The position numbers and the translations under genes are program-made. The notes beneath the pieces were generated by a model. It did not search any database. It was given only the letters and a program-made list of their open reading frames with translations, and was not told the origin of the DNA. From Geminocystis sp. NIES-3708 (GTDB lineage: Bacteria > Cyanobacteriota > Cyanobacteriia > Cyanobacteriales > Cyanobacteriaceae), in contig NZ_AP014815.1 of assembly GCF_001548095.1 (NCBI RefSeq), forward strand, positions 2,789,656-2,853,655: 64,000 nucleotides of DNA, in the 5' to 3' direction. Shown here in pieces: positions 44,123 through 53,677 of the stretch (its first letter is position 1; the number at the start of each line of letters is the position of its first letter).

Positions 44123-44998
44123 TTAAGTAAGTTTGAGAAAATATTTAGATAAAGAATCTTGCCAATAAGGAGGAAAACAATCTATATCTTCACTAATTTT
44201 ACGAGTATTTAACACAGAATAATGAGGACGTTGAGCTGGAGTTGGATATTCTGATGTTAAGATAGGTACAATCTCTTTTACTTTTAAATTATAGCCTAAT
44301 TTTTGAGCTTCATTAAAAATATTAACAGCAAAATCGTACCAGCTACAAACTCCTAAGTTAGTAAAATGATAAAGCCTTTTACTATTATTTTCATTCCCAA
44401 ATTTTGTAATAATTTTATTAATAAATATAGCTATATCTTCCCCATAAGTGGGACAACCAACTTGATCTATTACTACTTTGATTTGTTGTCTTTCTTTCCC
44501 TAATTTAAGCATTGTTTTAAGAAAATTTCCTTTACCATAAGTACTATAAACCCACGCTGTTCTAATAATAATATAATTATCACTATTTTCTTTAATATTT
44601 GTTTCTCCAGCTAATTTACTTTGACCATAAACTCCCAATGGGTTGGTTAAATCTGTCTCTAAATAAGGAGTATTAGATTTCCCATCAAAAACATAATCAG
44701 TAGAAAGATGAATTAATTTACCTTTAATTTTACTCATTTCTTCTGCGATTATTTTAGGTGCAATTGTATTTATTTGCTCGGCTAATTTTTTTTCTGATTC
44801 GGCTTTATCAACAGCAGTATAAGCCGCCGCATTAACAATAATATCAGGTTTAATTTGTTGAATAATATCTCGAATTTGTTGCTCATTTGTCAAGTCAACT
44901 AAACTTCGATCAACTTTAATTAATGTTCCTAATAATGGTAAAGTATAGGTTAATTCTGTGCCAACTTGTCCTTGATTTCCCAATAGTAAAATTTTCAT
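44123..44998 (-). CDS. rmlD: dTDP-4-dehydrorhamnose reductase
   Basis: A 291-residue extended SDR: 'LLLGNQGQVGTELTYTLP' (GxxGxxG cofactor loop), 'VNAAAYTAVDKAESEKKLAEQIN', 'HLSTDYVFDGKSNTPYLETDLTNPLGVYGQSKLAGE' (YxxxK catalytic pair), 'IIRTAWVYSTYGKGNFLKTML'. It performs the last step to dTDP-L-rhamnose. It sits between rmlA and rmlC; rmlB (the 4,6-dehydratase) is not in this window. Confidence 0.95.
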   Translation of the reverse strand: MKILLLGNQGQVGTELTYTLPLLGTLIKVDRSLVDLTNEQQIRDIIQQIKPDIIVNAAAYTAVDKAESEKKLAEQINTIAPKIIAEEMSKIKGKLIHLSTDYVFDGKSNTPYLETDLTNPLGVYGQSKLAGETNIKENSDNYIIIRTAWVYSTYGKGNFLKTMLKLGKERQQIKVVIDQVGCPTYGEDIAIFINKIITKFGNENNSKRLYHFTNLGVCSWYDFAVNIFNEAQKLGYNLKVKEIVPILTSEYPTPAQRPHYSVLNTRKISEDIDCFPPYWQDSLSKYFLKLT

Positions 44999-45070
44999 GG
45001 TTAATTAATAATTTCAAAAATACTAATTTTGTTGATTGTTAGTGAACTTTTATCATAAATTTTTGGTGTT

Positions 45071-45616
45071 TTAATCAAAAATATCTGCATCTTTTAATAA
45101 GGGTGCATTTTTATCTTTTTGGGATAGTAAAGGAGTTATTTTGATGTTCCAATTAATATTAATATCGCCATCATCCCAACGAATCGCTCTATCATATTCT
45201 GGAGCGTAAAAATTATTAGTTTTATATACAACTTCAGCATTTTCAGATAACACTAAAAAACCATGAGCAAAACCTTCAGGAATCCATAATTGTTTTTTAT
45301 TTTCAGCTGTTAAAATTTCTCCTACCCATTGCCCAAAAGTAGGAGATTTTTTACGAATATCTACTGCAACATCAAAAATTTCTCCTAGTATTGCTCTGAC
45401 TAATTTGCCTTGAGGTTGTTGAATTTGATAATGTAATCCTCTTAAAACATTTTTTTGAGAGCGAGAATGATTATCTTGGACAAAATTAGTATTTAAACCA
45501 GTTTTTTCCTGCCAAGACTTACTATTAAAACTTTCAAAAAAAAATCCTCTTTCATCTCCAAAAATTTTAGGCTCAATGATTAAAACATCGGGAATTTTAG
45601 TAACAGTAATTTTCAT
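45071..45616 (-). CDS. rmlC: dTDP-4-dehydrorhamnose 3,5-epimerase
   Basis: A 181-residue cupin epimerase of the usual length. 'GDERGFFFESFNSKSWQEKTGLNTNFVQDNHSRSQKNVLRGLHYQ' contains the catalytic His (GLHYQ). 'VAVDIRKKSPTFGQWVGEILTAENKKQLWIPEGFAHGFLVLSE' carries the Asp and second His region. It epimerises the 4-keto sugar before reduction by RmlD. It is the first gene of the rmlC-rmlD block. Confidence 0.95.
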   Translation of the reverse strand: MKITVTKIPDVLIIEPKIFGDERGFFFESFNSKSWQEKTGLNTNFVQDNHSRSQKNVLRGLHYQIQQPQGKLVRAILGEIFDVAVDIRKKSPTFGQWVGEILTAENKKQLWIPEGFAHGFLVLSENAEVVYKTNNFYAPEYDRAIRWDDGDININWNIKITPLLSQKDKNAPLLKDADIFD

Positions 45617-45706
45617 AAAAAATTAAATTATTTAAAGTAAAAACAAAAAAAGGAATAGTTAATATTCTTTTAACATAATAAGTTGCTTAGATTTGACAAG
45701 TAATTA

Positions 45707-46666
45707 TCAATTAACTTTTTGAGCAATAATAGCGCGATGACGAGGACTGATGGGTATAATTTTAGGAGTAGAAAAACCACATTTTTCAAAAACTGATGCT
45801 ATATCTAAAGTAAAATATTCATCTAAATAAGGCTCAGTACTTTTTAATAAAGTTAAAACATAACGAGGCATTTTTTGATAATTTTCTGATTGTGGATTCA
45901 TATCCATTATTCCAAAGTATCCACCTTTTTTTAATAATTTATTAGCGGATAAGATAATATTTTCAGCGGCAGATTGAGGTAATTCATGAAACATTAAAAA
46001 AGCTGAAATTAAGTCAAAGGATTTTACTGGTAAATTAGTTAATTCTGCCGCACTATGAATCCAATTAATAGACTTATTTTTTATTTTACTTTGATAATTG
46101 GCTACCGATAAAAAGTAAGGTGATAAATCTAAACCAGAAATATTACTCTGTGGATAATTTTCTTGTAAAGCAAAAGTACTTAAGCCAACACCACAACCAA
46201 AATCTAATATATTCTCAGGATTGGAGATAATTTCTGACTTTAAAACTTGATTATAACTTTCTCTTAAATTTCGATCTCCATCAGCTTGAGGAGTTTTAGA
46301 ATAGACGGTAGAATGAACACTATAAGATGCAGATTCTAATTCCCAAGCCGCTTCCCAGCTAAGATTACCGTGATCATAAGCATGAAAAGAAGTAAGATAA
46401 TAAGAAGGATAAGTAATATCAGGATTTTCTACAACTTGAATTTCAGTTTGCCAATCATGGTTTTGAAGATTTTTAACATTATTTTCCCATCCTACACCGA
46501 TTAGATTCGCACGTTTAATAATCATACTACGGGCTCTGGTTTTAGCAAATTCCATTAAAGGTTTAATATTCAATAAACCATTGATTAATTTGATCGAAAA
46601 GTTGTTATCTAATTTGCTAGTTGTTGTATTCATAATCTTACTTTTTACCCAATAATTCACTGTCAA
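45707..46666 (-). CDS. Class I SAM-dependent methyltransferase
   Basis: 319 residues. The SAM-binding motif I is 'ILDFGCGVGLSTFALQENYP' (residues ~160-178), followed by 'ISGLDLSPYFLSVANYQ' (acidic motif II) and 'SFDLISAFLMFHELP' (motif IV). The N-terminal 150 residues (with 'YPSYYLTSFHAYDHGNLSWEAAWELESASYSVHSTVYS') are specific to a cyanobacterial and plastid family. The substrate is unknown. M12 (MNTTTSK, 46633) is a better start than the first ATG, which would add a hydrophilic leader without an obvious ribosome binding site. Confidence 0.85.
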   Translation of the reverse strand: MTVNYWVKSKIMNTTTSKLDNNFSIKLINGLLNIKPLMEFAKTRARSMIIKRANLIGVGWENNVKNLQNHDWQTEIQVVENPDITYPSYYLTSFHAYDHGNLSWEAAWELESASYSVHSTVYSKTPQADGDRNLRESYNQVLKSEIISNPENILDFGCGVGLSTFALQENYPQSNISGLDLSPYFLSVANYQSKIKNKSINWIHSAAELTNLPVKSFDLISAFLMFHELPQSAAENIILSANKLLKKGGYFGIMDMNPQSENYQKMPRYVLTLLKSTEPYLDEYFTLDIASVFEKCGFSTPKIIPISPRHRAIIAQKVN

Positions 46667-46718
46667 TTGTTATCGATTAATGGTGAATGATCAATTATTT
46701 GTTATTAATTCTTAATTA

Positions 46719-47450
46719 CTAATTACTTATTTTTTGATAATATGTAGCTGCACCTACTAATAAACCCGTCAATCCTAAAGAAAGAGTAATCATCAACATA
46801 TCTCCTTTACTCATTGCTGAAATTCCCGCACCCATCATCACAAATGGTAAGATACCCGGAATCGTACCAAAAATAGTTCCCAAAAGATAATCTTTTTTCT
46901 TGACACAAGTTAAACCAGCACCAAAATTAACTATTCCATAGGGAATCAAAGGTAGTAAACGAATTGCGAAAATATAACTCATTCCACCCTTTTTTATTTC
47001 TTTATCTAATCGTTGCAAATGAATCCCAAATCTTTTTTTAACCCATTTCCTGCCTAAAAATCTTGAATAGGCAAAACTTACCATTGCCGCTATTACAGCA
47101 GCGATCGCCGTCCAAAGAAGCCCCCACCAAAAACCAAAAATCAAACCACCGCTAACATTTAAAGGAGTAGAAGGTAACAATAAAATAGTAGCAATAATAT
47201 AAAGAATAATATAAAAAAAAGGAGCAAATAGTCCCAATTTAGCGACAAAATTCTCTAATAACTCTGGATTAATACCTCCCATCAAGAAAATACCTACCCC
47301 TGATACTAAAATACAAATTAATGTTAATATAATTAGTCTGCTCTTCACTTGTAATTGTCCTGTTTTTCTAAAATAATAGTTTACTTTTACTAATGCGATC
47401 AAATAAGTGTAGCCTACAATACAAAATATTCTGAAGGTTCTCTCTACCAT
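46719..47450 (-). CDS. TVP38/TMEM64-family membrane protein
   Basis: 243 residues with about five hydrophobic segments. 'GLIFGFWWGLLWTAIAAVIAAMVSFAYSRFLGRKWV' and 'FAIRLLPLIPYGIVNFGAGLTCVKKKDYLLGTIFGTIPG' are the VTT/DedA-like core (re-entrant loop with the R..P..P motif). The family is thought to scramble or transport lipids. The first ATG (47448-47450) sits inside the urtA promoter -10 element. A GTG at 47346-47348 giving VKSRLIIL is a plausible alternative start, shortening the protein by 34 residues. Confidence 0.85.
   Translation of the reverse strand: MVERTFRIFCIVGYTYLIALVKVNYYFRKTGQLQVKSRLIILTLICILVSGVGIFLMGGINPELLENFVAKLGLFAPFFYIILYIIATILLLPSTPLNVSGGLIFGFWWGLLWTAIAAVIAAMVSFAYSRFLGRKWVKKRFGIHLQRLDKEIKKGGMSYIFAIRLLPLIPYGIVNFGAGLTCVKKKDYLLGTIFGTIPGILPFVMMGAGISAMSKGDMLMITLSLGLTGLLVGAATYYQKISN
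47409..47450 (+). promoter_or_regulatory. NtcA-activated promoter of urtA
   Basis: GTA (47409-47411), 8 bases, TAC (47420-47422), exactly 22 bases, then TACCAT (47445-47450), which fits TAN3T. This is the canonical class II NtcA promoter layout (GTAN8TAC-N22-TAN3T) used for nitrogen-starvation genes in cyanobacteria. It ends 39 bp before the urtA ATG. Confidence 0.85.
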
Positions 47451-47489
47451 TAATAGGTCTAAAACATCAAATAAGTAAAAAATTAAATC

Positions 47490-48803
47490 ATGTCCAGACT
47501 CGGAAGAAGAAAATTTCTATTATACAGTTCAGCCACTATTGGTACAAGTTTATTATTAAAAGCCTGTGGAAATTCACCTCCTCCTGCTGATGATACCGCA
47601 ACAACCACTCCCACTGAATCACCAGCACCTGCCACTGGAGACGCTATAAAAGTAGGTATTTTACAATCTTTAAGCGGTACAATGGCTATTAGTGAAACCA
47701 GCGTTGTGGATGCGGAAAAATTAGCCATTAAAGAAATCAATGCGGCGGGAGGAGTATTAGGAAAACAAATTGAAGCAATCGTGGAAGATGGTGCTTCTGA
47801 TTGGCCCACTTTTGCGGAAAAAGCAACTAAACTAATAGATCAAGATAAAGTCGCTACGGTTTTTGGATGTTGGACTTCTGCCAGTCGTAAAGCAGTATTA
47901 CCAGTATTTGAATCTAAAAATCATATGCTATGGTATCCTGTACAATATGAAGGTCAAGAATGTTCCAAAAATATATTTTACACTGGTGCAGCCCCGAATC
48001 AACAAATTGAACCAGCAGTAGATTGGTTGTTAGAGAATAAGGGTAAAGACTTTTTCTTAATTGGTTCTGATTATGTATTTCCTCGTACTGCTAACACTAT
48101 TATTAAAGCACAATTAGACGCAAAAGGAGGCAAAGTTGTAGGAGAAGATTATTTACCACTGGGTAGCACAGAAGTAACTCCTATTATTGCTAAAATCAAA
48201 GCGGCATTACCTAACGGAGGGGTTATTTTTAATAGTCTTAACGGTGATAGTAACGTAGCTTTCTTTAAACAAATTCAGGCTGCAGGTTTAACTCCTGATA
48301 AATTTCCCGTTATGTCAGTAAGTATCGCCGAGGAAGAAGTACAACAAATTGGAGTAGAATATCTTAAAGGACATTATGCTGCATGGAACTATTTTCAAAC
48401 GGTAGAAAGTCCAGAAAATAAAAAGTTTGTCGATGCTTTTAAAGCAGAATATGGTCAAGATAGAGTCGTAAATGATCCTATGGAAGCGGCTTATACCATG
48501 GTATATCTCTGGAAACAAGCTGTTGAAGCTGCTGGTAGTATTGATGACATAGAAAAAGTAAGAACTTCCGCTGTCGGACAACAATTTGCAGCACCCCATG
48601 GACCTGTTAAGATGTTACCTAATCATCATATTGCTAAAACTGTACGTATTGGACAAGTAAGAGATGATGGTTTATTTGATATTGTCTATTCTACTGAAGC
48701 TCCCGTTGATGCTATTCCTTGGAATCAATTTGTAGCAGAGACTAAAGGATATTCTTGTGATTGGACTGATCCGGCTAAAGGTGGTAAATTTAAGATGAGT
48801 TAA
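47490..48803 (+). CDS. urtA: Urea ABC transporter substrate-binding lipoprotein
   Basis: A 437-residue type 1 periplasmic binding protein. The N-terminus carries a Tat-type RRKFLL and a lipobox (LLKAC, Cys ~26), so it is a lipoprotein. The UrtA body is unmistakable: '[37 protein letters not shown]', '[36 protein letters not shown]' and '[15 protein letters not shown]'. It captures urea for the UrtBCDE transporter, whose genes are absent from the window. A perfect NtcA site upstream implies induction under nitrogen limitation. Confidence 0.95.
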   Translation: MSRLGRRKFLLYSSATIGTSLLLKACGNSPPPADDTATTTPTESPAPATGDAIKVGILQSLSGTMAISETSVVDAEKLAIKEINAAGGVLGKQIEAIVEDGASDWPTFAEKATKLIDQDKVATVFGCWTSASRKAVLPVFESKNHMLWYPVQYEGQECSKNIFYTGAAPNQQIEPAVDWLLENKGKDFFLIGSDYVFPRTANTIIKAQLDAKGGKVVGEDYLPLGSTEVTPIIAKIKAALPNGGVIFNSLNGDSNVAFFKQIQAAGLTPDKFPVMSVSIAEEEVQQIGVEYLKGHYAAWNYFQTVESPENKKFVDAFKAEYGQDRVVNDPMEAAYTMVYLWKQAVEAAGSIDDIEKVRTSAVGQQFAAPHGPVKMLPNHHIAKTVRIGQVRDDGLFDIVYSTEAPVDAIPWNQFVAETKGYSCDWTDPAKGGKFKMS

Positions 48804-48809
48804 GTGTGA

Positions 48810-48870
48810 GGGCGAGTAACATTCTCGTCGTTAATTCAGGTTCCCTCCTAATTAATGGAGATATTCGCCC
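48810..48870 (+). promoter_or_regulatory. Structured element after urtA
   Basis: Starting 7 nt after the urtA stop, GGGCGA (48810-48815) pairs with TCGCCC (48865-48870). Inside are GAG/CTC and CTCC/GGAG inverted repeats. It could be a transcription-end or RNA-stability structure separating urtA from downstream genes. There is no T-run, so it is not a standard terminator. Confidence 0.4.
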
Positions 48871-48931
48871 AACTAACATAAAATTTACACTTTAAAAAAT
48901 CATCATCAATTATTTTTTATTAGGTTAATCA

Positions 48932-49330
48932 ATGACGGAAAAAAAAGTCTATACATCTCTAAACCTTACGATTAATTTACCCCTAGAGTGGCAAGAGAAA
49001 ATAAAAGATTTAGCATTAGAAAAACAAATATCTTTATCTGAATTAATTACTGATATTATCGGAGAATATTTAGACGAGAATATTACTGATATTAAAATTA
49101 ATAGATTACAGGAAAATTATCAAAAACTAAACCAAAGACTAATAACCTTAGAAAAAAAAGATTATTCCATTGAAAGATTACAACATCGTTTAGATATTAT
49201 GGAGAAATTAATCGCTAGTGTACAAAATAATTTTACTTCTATTCCTTTCGATCAATTAAGTTATTCTTCAATGATAAGTTATGAAATTGAAGACGAACCT
49301 GACGAAATTTTAACAGATTTCTTGGATTAA
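48932..49330 (+). CDS. Small protein with RHH-like N-terminus and coiled coil
   Basis: 132 residues, not assigned to a named family. Residues ~5-48 (SLNLTINLPLEWQEKIKDLALEKQISLSELITDII) have the strand-helix-helix look of ribbon-helix-helix DNA-binding domains. Residues ~50-95 form a heptad-patterned coiled coil. The tail is acidic (EIEDEPDEILTDFLD). It may be a DNA-binding regulator. There is no toxin partner nearby. Confidence 0.65.
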   Translation: MTEKKVYTSLNLTINLPLEWQEKIKDLALEKQISLSELITDIIGEYLDENITDIKINRLQENYQKLNQRLITLEKKDYSIERLQHRLDIMEKLIASVQNNFTSIPFDQLSYSSMISYEIEDEPDEILTDFLD

Positions 49331-49407
49331 TCAAATAGTCAAAAAATCATTTTATAACTCATTATCATTCTTCAGTATTTTTCTTTCTTTGATTAGGAAC
49401 TATCATG

Positions 49408-50820
49408 TTATTCTATCAGAGGAAAACTAACAGTAAAAATACTACCTTTTTCTGGTTGAGAAATTAAATTAATTGTACCATTCATTGTCGTTACTAAACT
49501 TTTTACAATAGCTAGTCCTAAACCCGTACCCCCCGTATCTCTATTTCTAGCTTCATCTACTCGATAAAAACGTTCAAAAACTCTATGTTGTAAAGCTAAA
49601 GGAATGCCAATTCCTTGATCATGAATTTCAATAATAGCTGATTTATCATGCTTTAAAATAATATTAATATCAGTATTTTCAGGAGAATATTTAATAGCAT
49701 TATCAATTAAATTAAGACAAATTTGTTTAAATCTGTTAGGATCCACTTTAATCTTAATATTCATATTTTTTTCTATTAAATTAATATTTCTTGTGCGATA
49801 TTGTTGAGCCATAGCAATAATTTCTCGGATTAAATCATTGACGATTACTATTTCTAATTGCATCTGAATATTACCATTATCTGCCCTTGCTAAATCTAAT
49901 AAATCTTCTAATAATTGTACTGTACGATTTGCTTCTGATACTGCTACCGATAAGGCTTCTTTTTGTATGGAAGTTAGATTTTCTCCCCGTCTTAAAGTAC
50001 TTTGTAAATATCCTGATATGATCGTTAAAGGTGTTCTTAATTCATGAGAAACATTACTTAATAATTGTTGTTGATTTTCCCAACTTTGCCCTAATCTTAT
50101 TAACATTTTTTCTAAAGTTTGGGCTAGTTTTTTCACTTCACTAGGACTATTATTAAAGTTAATTGATACTTCTTTTAATTTTTCGGCAGAGATATTTTCA
50201 GCAACATTACAAATTTTTTCTAATGGTTTTAAAGAATAATAAATATAATAGGCGATCGCCATAATCATTATAGCAATAGCGACAATAGTCGCAATAGTTA
50301 AACTGCGAATTAAATAGCTAAATAAAATTTGTTCGTTAGTAATATTTTGAGCAATATATAAATGACCAATAAATTTTTGATTAATATTTAAAGGAATTCC
50401 ACAAATAAGCCAATAATTCTGATTAAGAATGATCACTTTTGGAGTTGAAGATAGATGTTCAATATTAGCTAATTGAGGATAAAAATAACTTGATTTAGCA
50501 ATAATAAGATTATTCTTATTTTTAAACCAAAATAAATTTTTATGATCAGATAAATTTTTAATAGTTTTTTGAATACCCATTTCTAAAGAAACCATTTCAC
50601 TATAAATTTCTACATCATGGGGAAAACGATTGGCTACAGAATTAACGGTTTGTTTATGAGTCATTATTAATAAATTTTGCATTTTCCAATTTATCCAGAA
50701 GGCTACACTGCCTAATCCCAGAGTAGAAAGTAATGCAACACCTAAAGTTAAGCGAAATCTTAAAGAATTAAAATCAATAGCTTTTACTTTAGATATATTA
50801 GCCATAATTTGAGTTAACAT
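49408..50820 (-). CDS. Membrane sensor histidine kinase
   Basis: A 470-residue sensor kinase with a transmembrane helix at ~28-46 (LTLGVALLSTLGLGSVAFWI), a periplasmic domain of ~140 residues, and a second helix at ~185-208. A HAMP segment follows, then HisKA with H-box 'NVSHELRTPLTIISGYL' (residues ~255-270), and HATPase motifs 'NLIDNAIKYSPE' (N box), 'DQGIGI' (G1) and 'GGTGLGLAIVKS' (G2). It is complete. No response regulator is adjacent; the OmpR-type regulator at 57826-58539 is one candidate. M6 (MANISK) is an alternative start. Confidence 0.92.
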   Translation of the reverse strand: MLTQIMANISKVKAIDFNSLRFRLTLGVALLSTLGLGSVAFWINWKMQNLLIMTHKQTVNSVANRFPHDVEIYSEMVSLEMGIQKTIKNLSDHKNLFWFKNKNNLIIAKSSYFYPQLANIEHLSSTPKVIILNQNYWLICGIPLNINQKFIGHLYIAQNITNEQILFSYLIRSLTIATIVAIAIMIMAIAYYIYYSLKPLEKICNVAENISAEKLKEVSINFNNSPSEVKKLAQTLEKMLIRLGQSWENQQQLLSNVSHELRTPLTIISGYLQSTLRRGENLTSIQKEALSVAVSEANRTVQLLEDLLDLARADNGNIQMQLEIVIVNDLIREIIAMAQQYRTRNINLIEKNMNIKIKVDPNRFKQICLNLIDNAIKYSPENTDINIILKHDKSAIIEIHDQGIGIPLALQHRVFERFYRVDEARNRDTGGTGLGLAIVKSLVTTMNGTINLISQPEKGSIFTVSFPLIE

Positions 50821-51184
50821 TGTTATCTTTAAAAAAGCACTCAGATATAAATAAAAAATTTTTATCTATTCCCATTAAATCTTACTAATATGATTTTTTC
50901 CTGAATTTTTGATTAAATACTCTTCTTTTATTCTTCATTGATTTTACCATCTTAAAAGTTATGTATTGGAATAAGGTGAAAATGAGGTGACTATAATTTC
51001 CAAGTATTAGACACTATTAAAGCAAAAAAAAGAGATTTATATTCTCTTAATTTAAATAATTTATTAGATAAAAATTGGTTGTTTTTATTTCATGATATAA
51101 TATAAAACTATAAATAATCGTAGTGTAAAAAATATAACTTTCTGTAAACTTAAAGTCTTTTGGAAAGCAGATATAAAAAAACTT
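50821..51184. other. Intergenic, no gene found
   Basis: 364 AT-rich bases between the sensor kinase start and a small plus-strand gene. A TATAAT lies at about 50992-50997 and a TATAATATAAA run near 51096-51110, either of which could be a -10 element. No reading frame looks coding. Confidence 0.4.
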
Positions 51185-51430
51185 GTGATCGCTATTGAGA
51201 AAATTTTATTTAAAATATCACAAGAAAAAAATGTAACTTCGTTAATGAATTTGAATGATGCTAATAGGAAAGAAGTAAGTTTATTTCTCTCGGAAATAGT
51301 TATAAATTTAATGTTAGAAGAAGGAATAGAATTATCAGAAAATATTAATCTTAGTTTTGTTAATTTTACAGCTAATCAATGGCAAAATTTAGATAATTTA
51401 ATTAAAGAAAAAATTACTATTAATTGTTAG
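51185..51430 (+). CDS. Small hypothetical protein
   Basis: 81 residues from a GTG start, helical and acidic, with the text 'NRKEVSLFLSEIVINLMLEEGIELSENINLSFVNFTANQWQNLDNLIKEKI'. Not recognised. The ribosome binding site is weak. A hairpin follows 12 bp after the stop, which supports a transcribed unit. It could be a small regulator or a spurious frame. Confidence 0.45.
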   Translation: MIAIEKILFKISQEKNVTSLMNLNDANRKEVSLFLSEIVINLMLEEGIELSENINLSFVNFTANQWQNLDNLIKEKITINC

Positions 51431-51442
51431 TCTTTTCATCAA

Positions 51443-51491
51443 AAAGCAAGTCTTAAGTATAAGCGATTACTTAAACTTTTTGACTTGCTTT
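51443..51491 (+). terminator. Compound hairpin after the 81-codon gene
   Basis: AAAGCAAGTC (51443-51452) pairs with GACTTGCTTT (51482-51491). Inside, TTAAGTA pairs with TACTTAA. The lower stem runs into TTTAATACTTTA. It also lies downstream of the convergent rpsU (51664), so it may serve both. Confidence 0.55.
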
Positions 51492-51663
51492 AATACTTTA
51501 TGAAAAACAATACTTAACAGACTTACATAATTTCATCATTAATGAACAAAGACAAAAACAATTATTTGCAATTATCAATTGTCAATCTTCTTATCACCTT
51601 ACCTATTTATAAAAAAATCACTATAACTATCTAAACACTAACATTCCGACAACATTACTCTAC

Positions 51664-51840
51664 TTAACGAAAGCGTTTTTTGCGACGGGCAACGGCTTTG
51701 CGTTTTTGTTTTTCAATGGGGGTTTCAAAATGACGCAGACGCTTAATATCAGCGAAGATTCCAGCTTTAGAAACCTGTCTTTTAAAGCGACGTAAAGCTG
51801 ATTCTATATTTTCGTTTTGTCCCACAACCACTTGGGTCAT
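51664..51840 (-). CDS. rpsU: 30S ribosomal protein bS21
   Basis: A 58-residue basic protein: [20 protein letters not shown], then [20 protein letters not shown], then [18 protein letters not shown]. Every S21 feature is present (the central RRFKR and the Arg/Lys tail). A strong AGGAGG lies 7 bases ahead of the ATG at 51838-51840. It binds the 30S head/platform near the 3' end of 16S rRNA and assists initiation. The gene is short and monocistronic. Confidence 0.95.
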   Translation of the reverse strand: MTQVVVGQNENIESALRRFKRQVSKAGIFADIKRLRHFETPIEKQKRKAVARRKKRFR

Positions 51841-51965
51841 CTAATATCCTCCTTACTAAAATATTACTCAAATTTTAAAACTAATCTACAATTATAACTT
51901 AGTAAACAGCGTTCTACAATCCATAAATTAATTAAATTTTTAGTCATGATTAATAAGTAAAGATT

Positions 51966-53534
51966 CTACAATCCAATGCCGATACCTAAACGACTAGCTA
52001 AAGTTGGGGTGATAGGAATTAAGGTTGTTAAAGATAAAAAAATTAATATTAATCCCCATGCCGCTCGTTTATCATTAGGTTCAGTTATTTCATTTAAACT
52101 AGGACGCTCTAATTCTCTTTGTAAGAATAAAATGACGATCGCCCAATAGAAAGGTAAAGAATTAATAGGATTGAGAATGCTAACAATACCTAAAATAATT
52201 AATGTGCCGATAGTAGCACGGCGACAGGTTTTTCTACCATAGATTGCTTGAATAATTCTACCACCGTCGAGTTGACCTGCTGGTAAAAGATTTAAGGCAT
52301 TAATCACTAATCCTAACCATCCCAAAATCATTAAGGGATTTATACCGATGGTTTCACTTTGTAAAGCAGAATTAAAAAATAATTTTGCTAAAATACCGAC
52401 AAAAATTGAGCCTTGAAAAAAATTAGTGGGAATTTGAAAACCACTTTCACCATTAGACATCAAAAAACCTAAAAGTAGTATCAGAAACGAAACGGCAAAT
52501 CCTGCGGCGGGTCCAGCAAATGAAATATCAAACAAGACAGAGCGACTAGGAATGATAGATTCAAAACGAGTAATAGCACCAAAACTGCCTATTTGTATCG
52601 TAGGGATAAAGAAAGGCAAACTTATTTTAACATTATTTTTTGCTCCTATAATTTGATGTCCTATTTCATGAGCTAATAAAATAATCCATAAACCAATACA
52701 CAAGGGTAAAACTTCTTGATAACGATTCCAATTACCAACTAAATCGAATCCTAACAGTAAAGCAATCGCCTCCATACTGGTAAAAATTGTTGCTAAAAAT
52801 AATACTAAAGCGAGATTTTTTTGTGAGAGGGTTAAAGGCTTAGGGTCATTAGTACTAGGTAAAATAATAACAACAGGTTTTCCTTCAGGAGTTTCCACTA
52901 AAAATAAGCGATATTTATCACCCAATTTAGCAGTTAATTTTTCAGTTAAATGTTGATGAGTAAAATCAGCTTCTCCCCGTAAATTCCCTTTTAAAATAAC
53001 GCCTTCTTGATAAGGTATTGTTTCGGTTATAAAAAAAGTATCGATGCCAAAAATAGTTTTAATGACTTTTAAATCTTCTTCATTAATAGGAGTAAAATCA
53101 GGTTGTATTTGTTCGATTTTAATCGGAAATTGATTTTGTTTAAAATTATCAAGATTATTATTAGATGATGATATTTTATTGCTATCACTTACAGTTTCAT
53201 TTTTGTTAATATTTTCAATTAATTGTTTTTTAATTTGTTCGAGATTGTCAGGGTTAATATTTTTCGTTGCTTTTTTTCTAATTAAATTACCTAAATAAAT
53301 ATAAATACCTGAAGATAAAACTAGAAATAAAATAACAGAAATAAGATTAATATATATCCCCGTTGCTAATAATCCAAAAAATACTAGCCAAGGACTCATT
53401 AATGTTAAAGATTGTAGCCACGCTAAAATACCTATCTCACCAAAAAGTTTAGCTCGATTATAACCCCAAATAATGATTATAAAGGCAACTAAAGTAATGG
53501 CGATAGTAGTAAAATTATCAGATAAATTAAACAT
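51966..53534 (-). CDS. Site-2 protease family (M50) metallopeptidase
   Basis: A 522-residue polytopic membrane protease. The zinc site HEIGH is in 'ILLAHEIGHQIIGAKNN' (residues ~288-300) and the third ligand in 'NLLPAGQLDGGRIIQAIYGR' (NxxPxxxLDGG-type). Two N-terminal helices precede a soluble domain of ~130 residues, and the remaining helices follow. It resembles the EGY1-like chloroplast/cyanobacterial branch of S2P. It is likely to cleave a membrane-bound regulator. Here it is an isolated gene. Confidence 0.93.
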   Translation of the reverse strand: MFNLSDNFTTIAITLVAFIIIIWGYNRAKLFGEIGILAWLQSLTLMSPWLVFFGLLATGIYINLISVILFLVLSSGIYIYLGNLIRKKATKNINPDNLEQIKKQLIENINKNETVSDSNKISSSNNNLDNFKQNQFPIKIEQIQPDFTPINEEDLKVIKTIFGIDTFFITETIPYQEGVILKGNLRGEADFTHQHLTEKLTAKLGDKYRLFLVETPEGKPVVIILPSTNDPKPLTLSQKNLALVLFLATIFTSMEAIALLLGFDLVGNWNRYQEVLPLCIGLWIILLAHEIGHQIIGAKNNVKISLPFFIPTIQIGSFGAITRFESIIPSRSVLFDISFAGPAAGFAVSFLILLLGFLMSNGESGFQIPTNFFQGSIFVGILAKLFFNSALQSETIGINPLMILGWLGLVINALNLLPAGQLDGGRIIQAIYGRKTCRRATIGTLIILGIVSILNPINSLPFYWAIVILFLQRELERPSLNEITEPNDKRAAWGLILIFLSLTTLIPITPTLASRLGIGIGL

Positions 53535-53677
53535 AAATTAGTAATTGATGGTTGACTGTTAACAGTTGACATTGCTTGAACAGTTGGGATATTCTGCTAC
53601 AAGAATAGTTGATTTATTATGAAATTTTCCCTACACCTTATACTTTAACGAATTATGTATCATCTATTATCTTAAAA

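Noticed and set aside
51096-51184. Possible small RNA from the TATAATATAAA promoter-like run
   Set aside because: AT-rich DNA makes such boxes common and no defined terminator or structure marks a separate RNA before the small gene.
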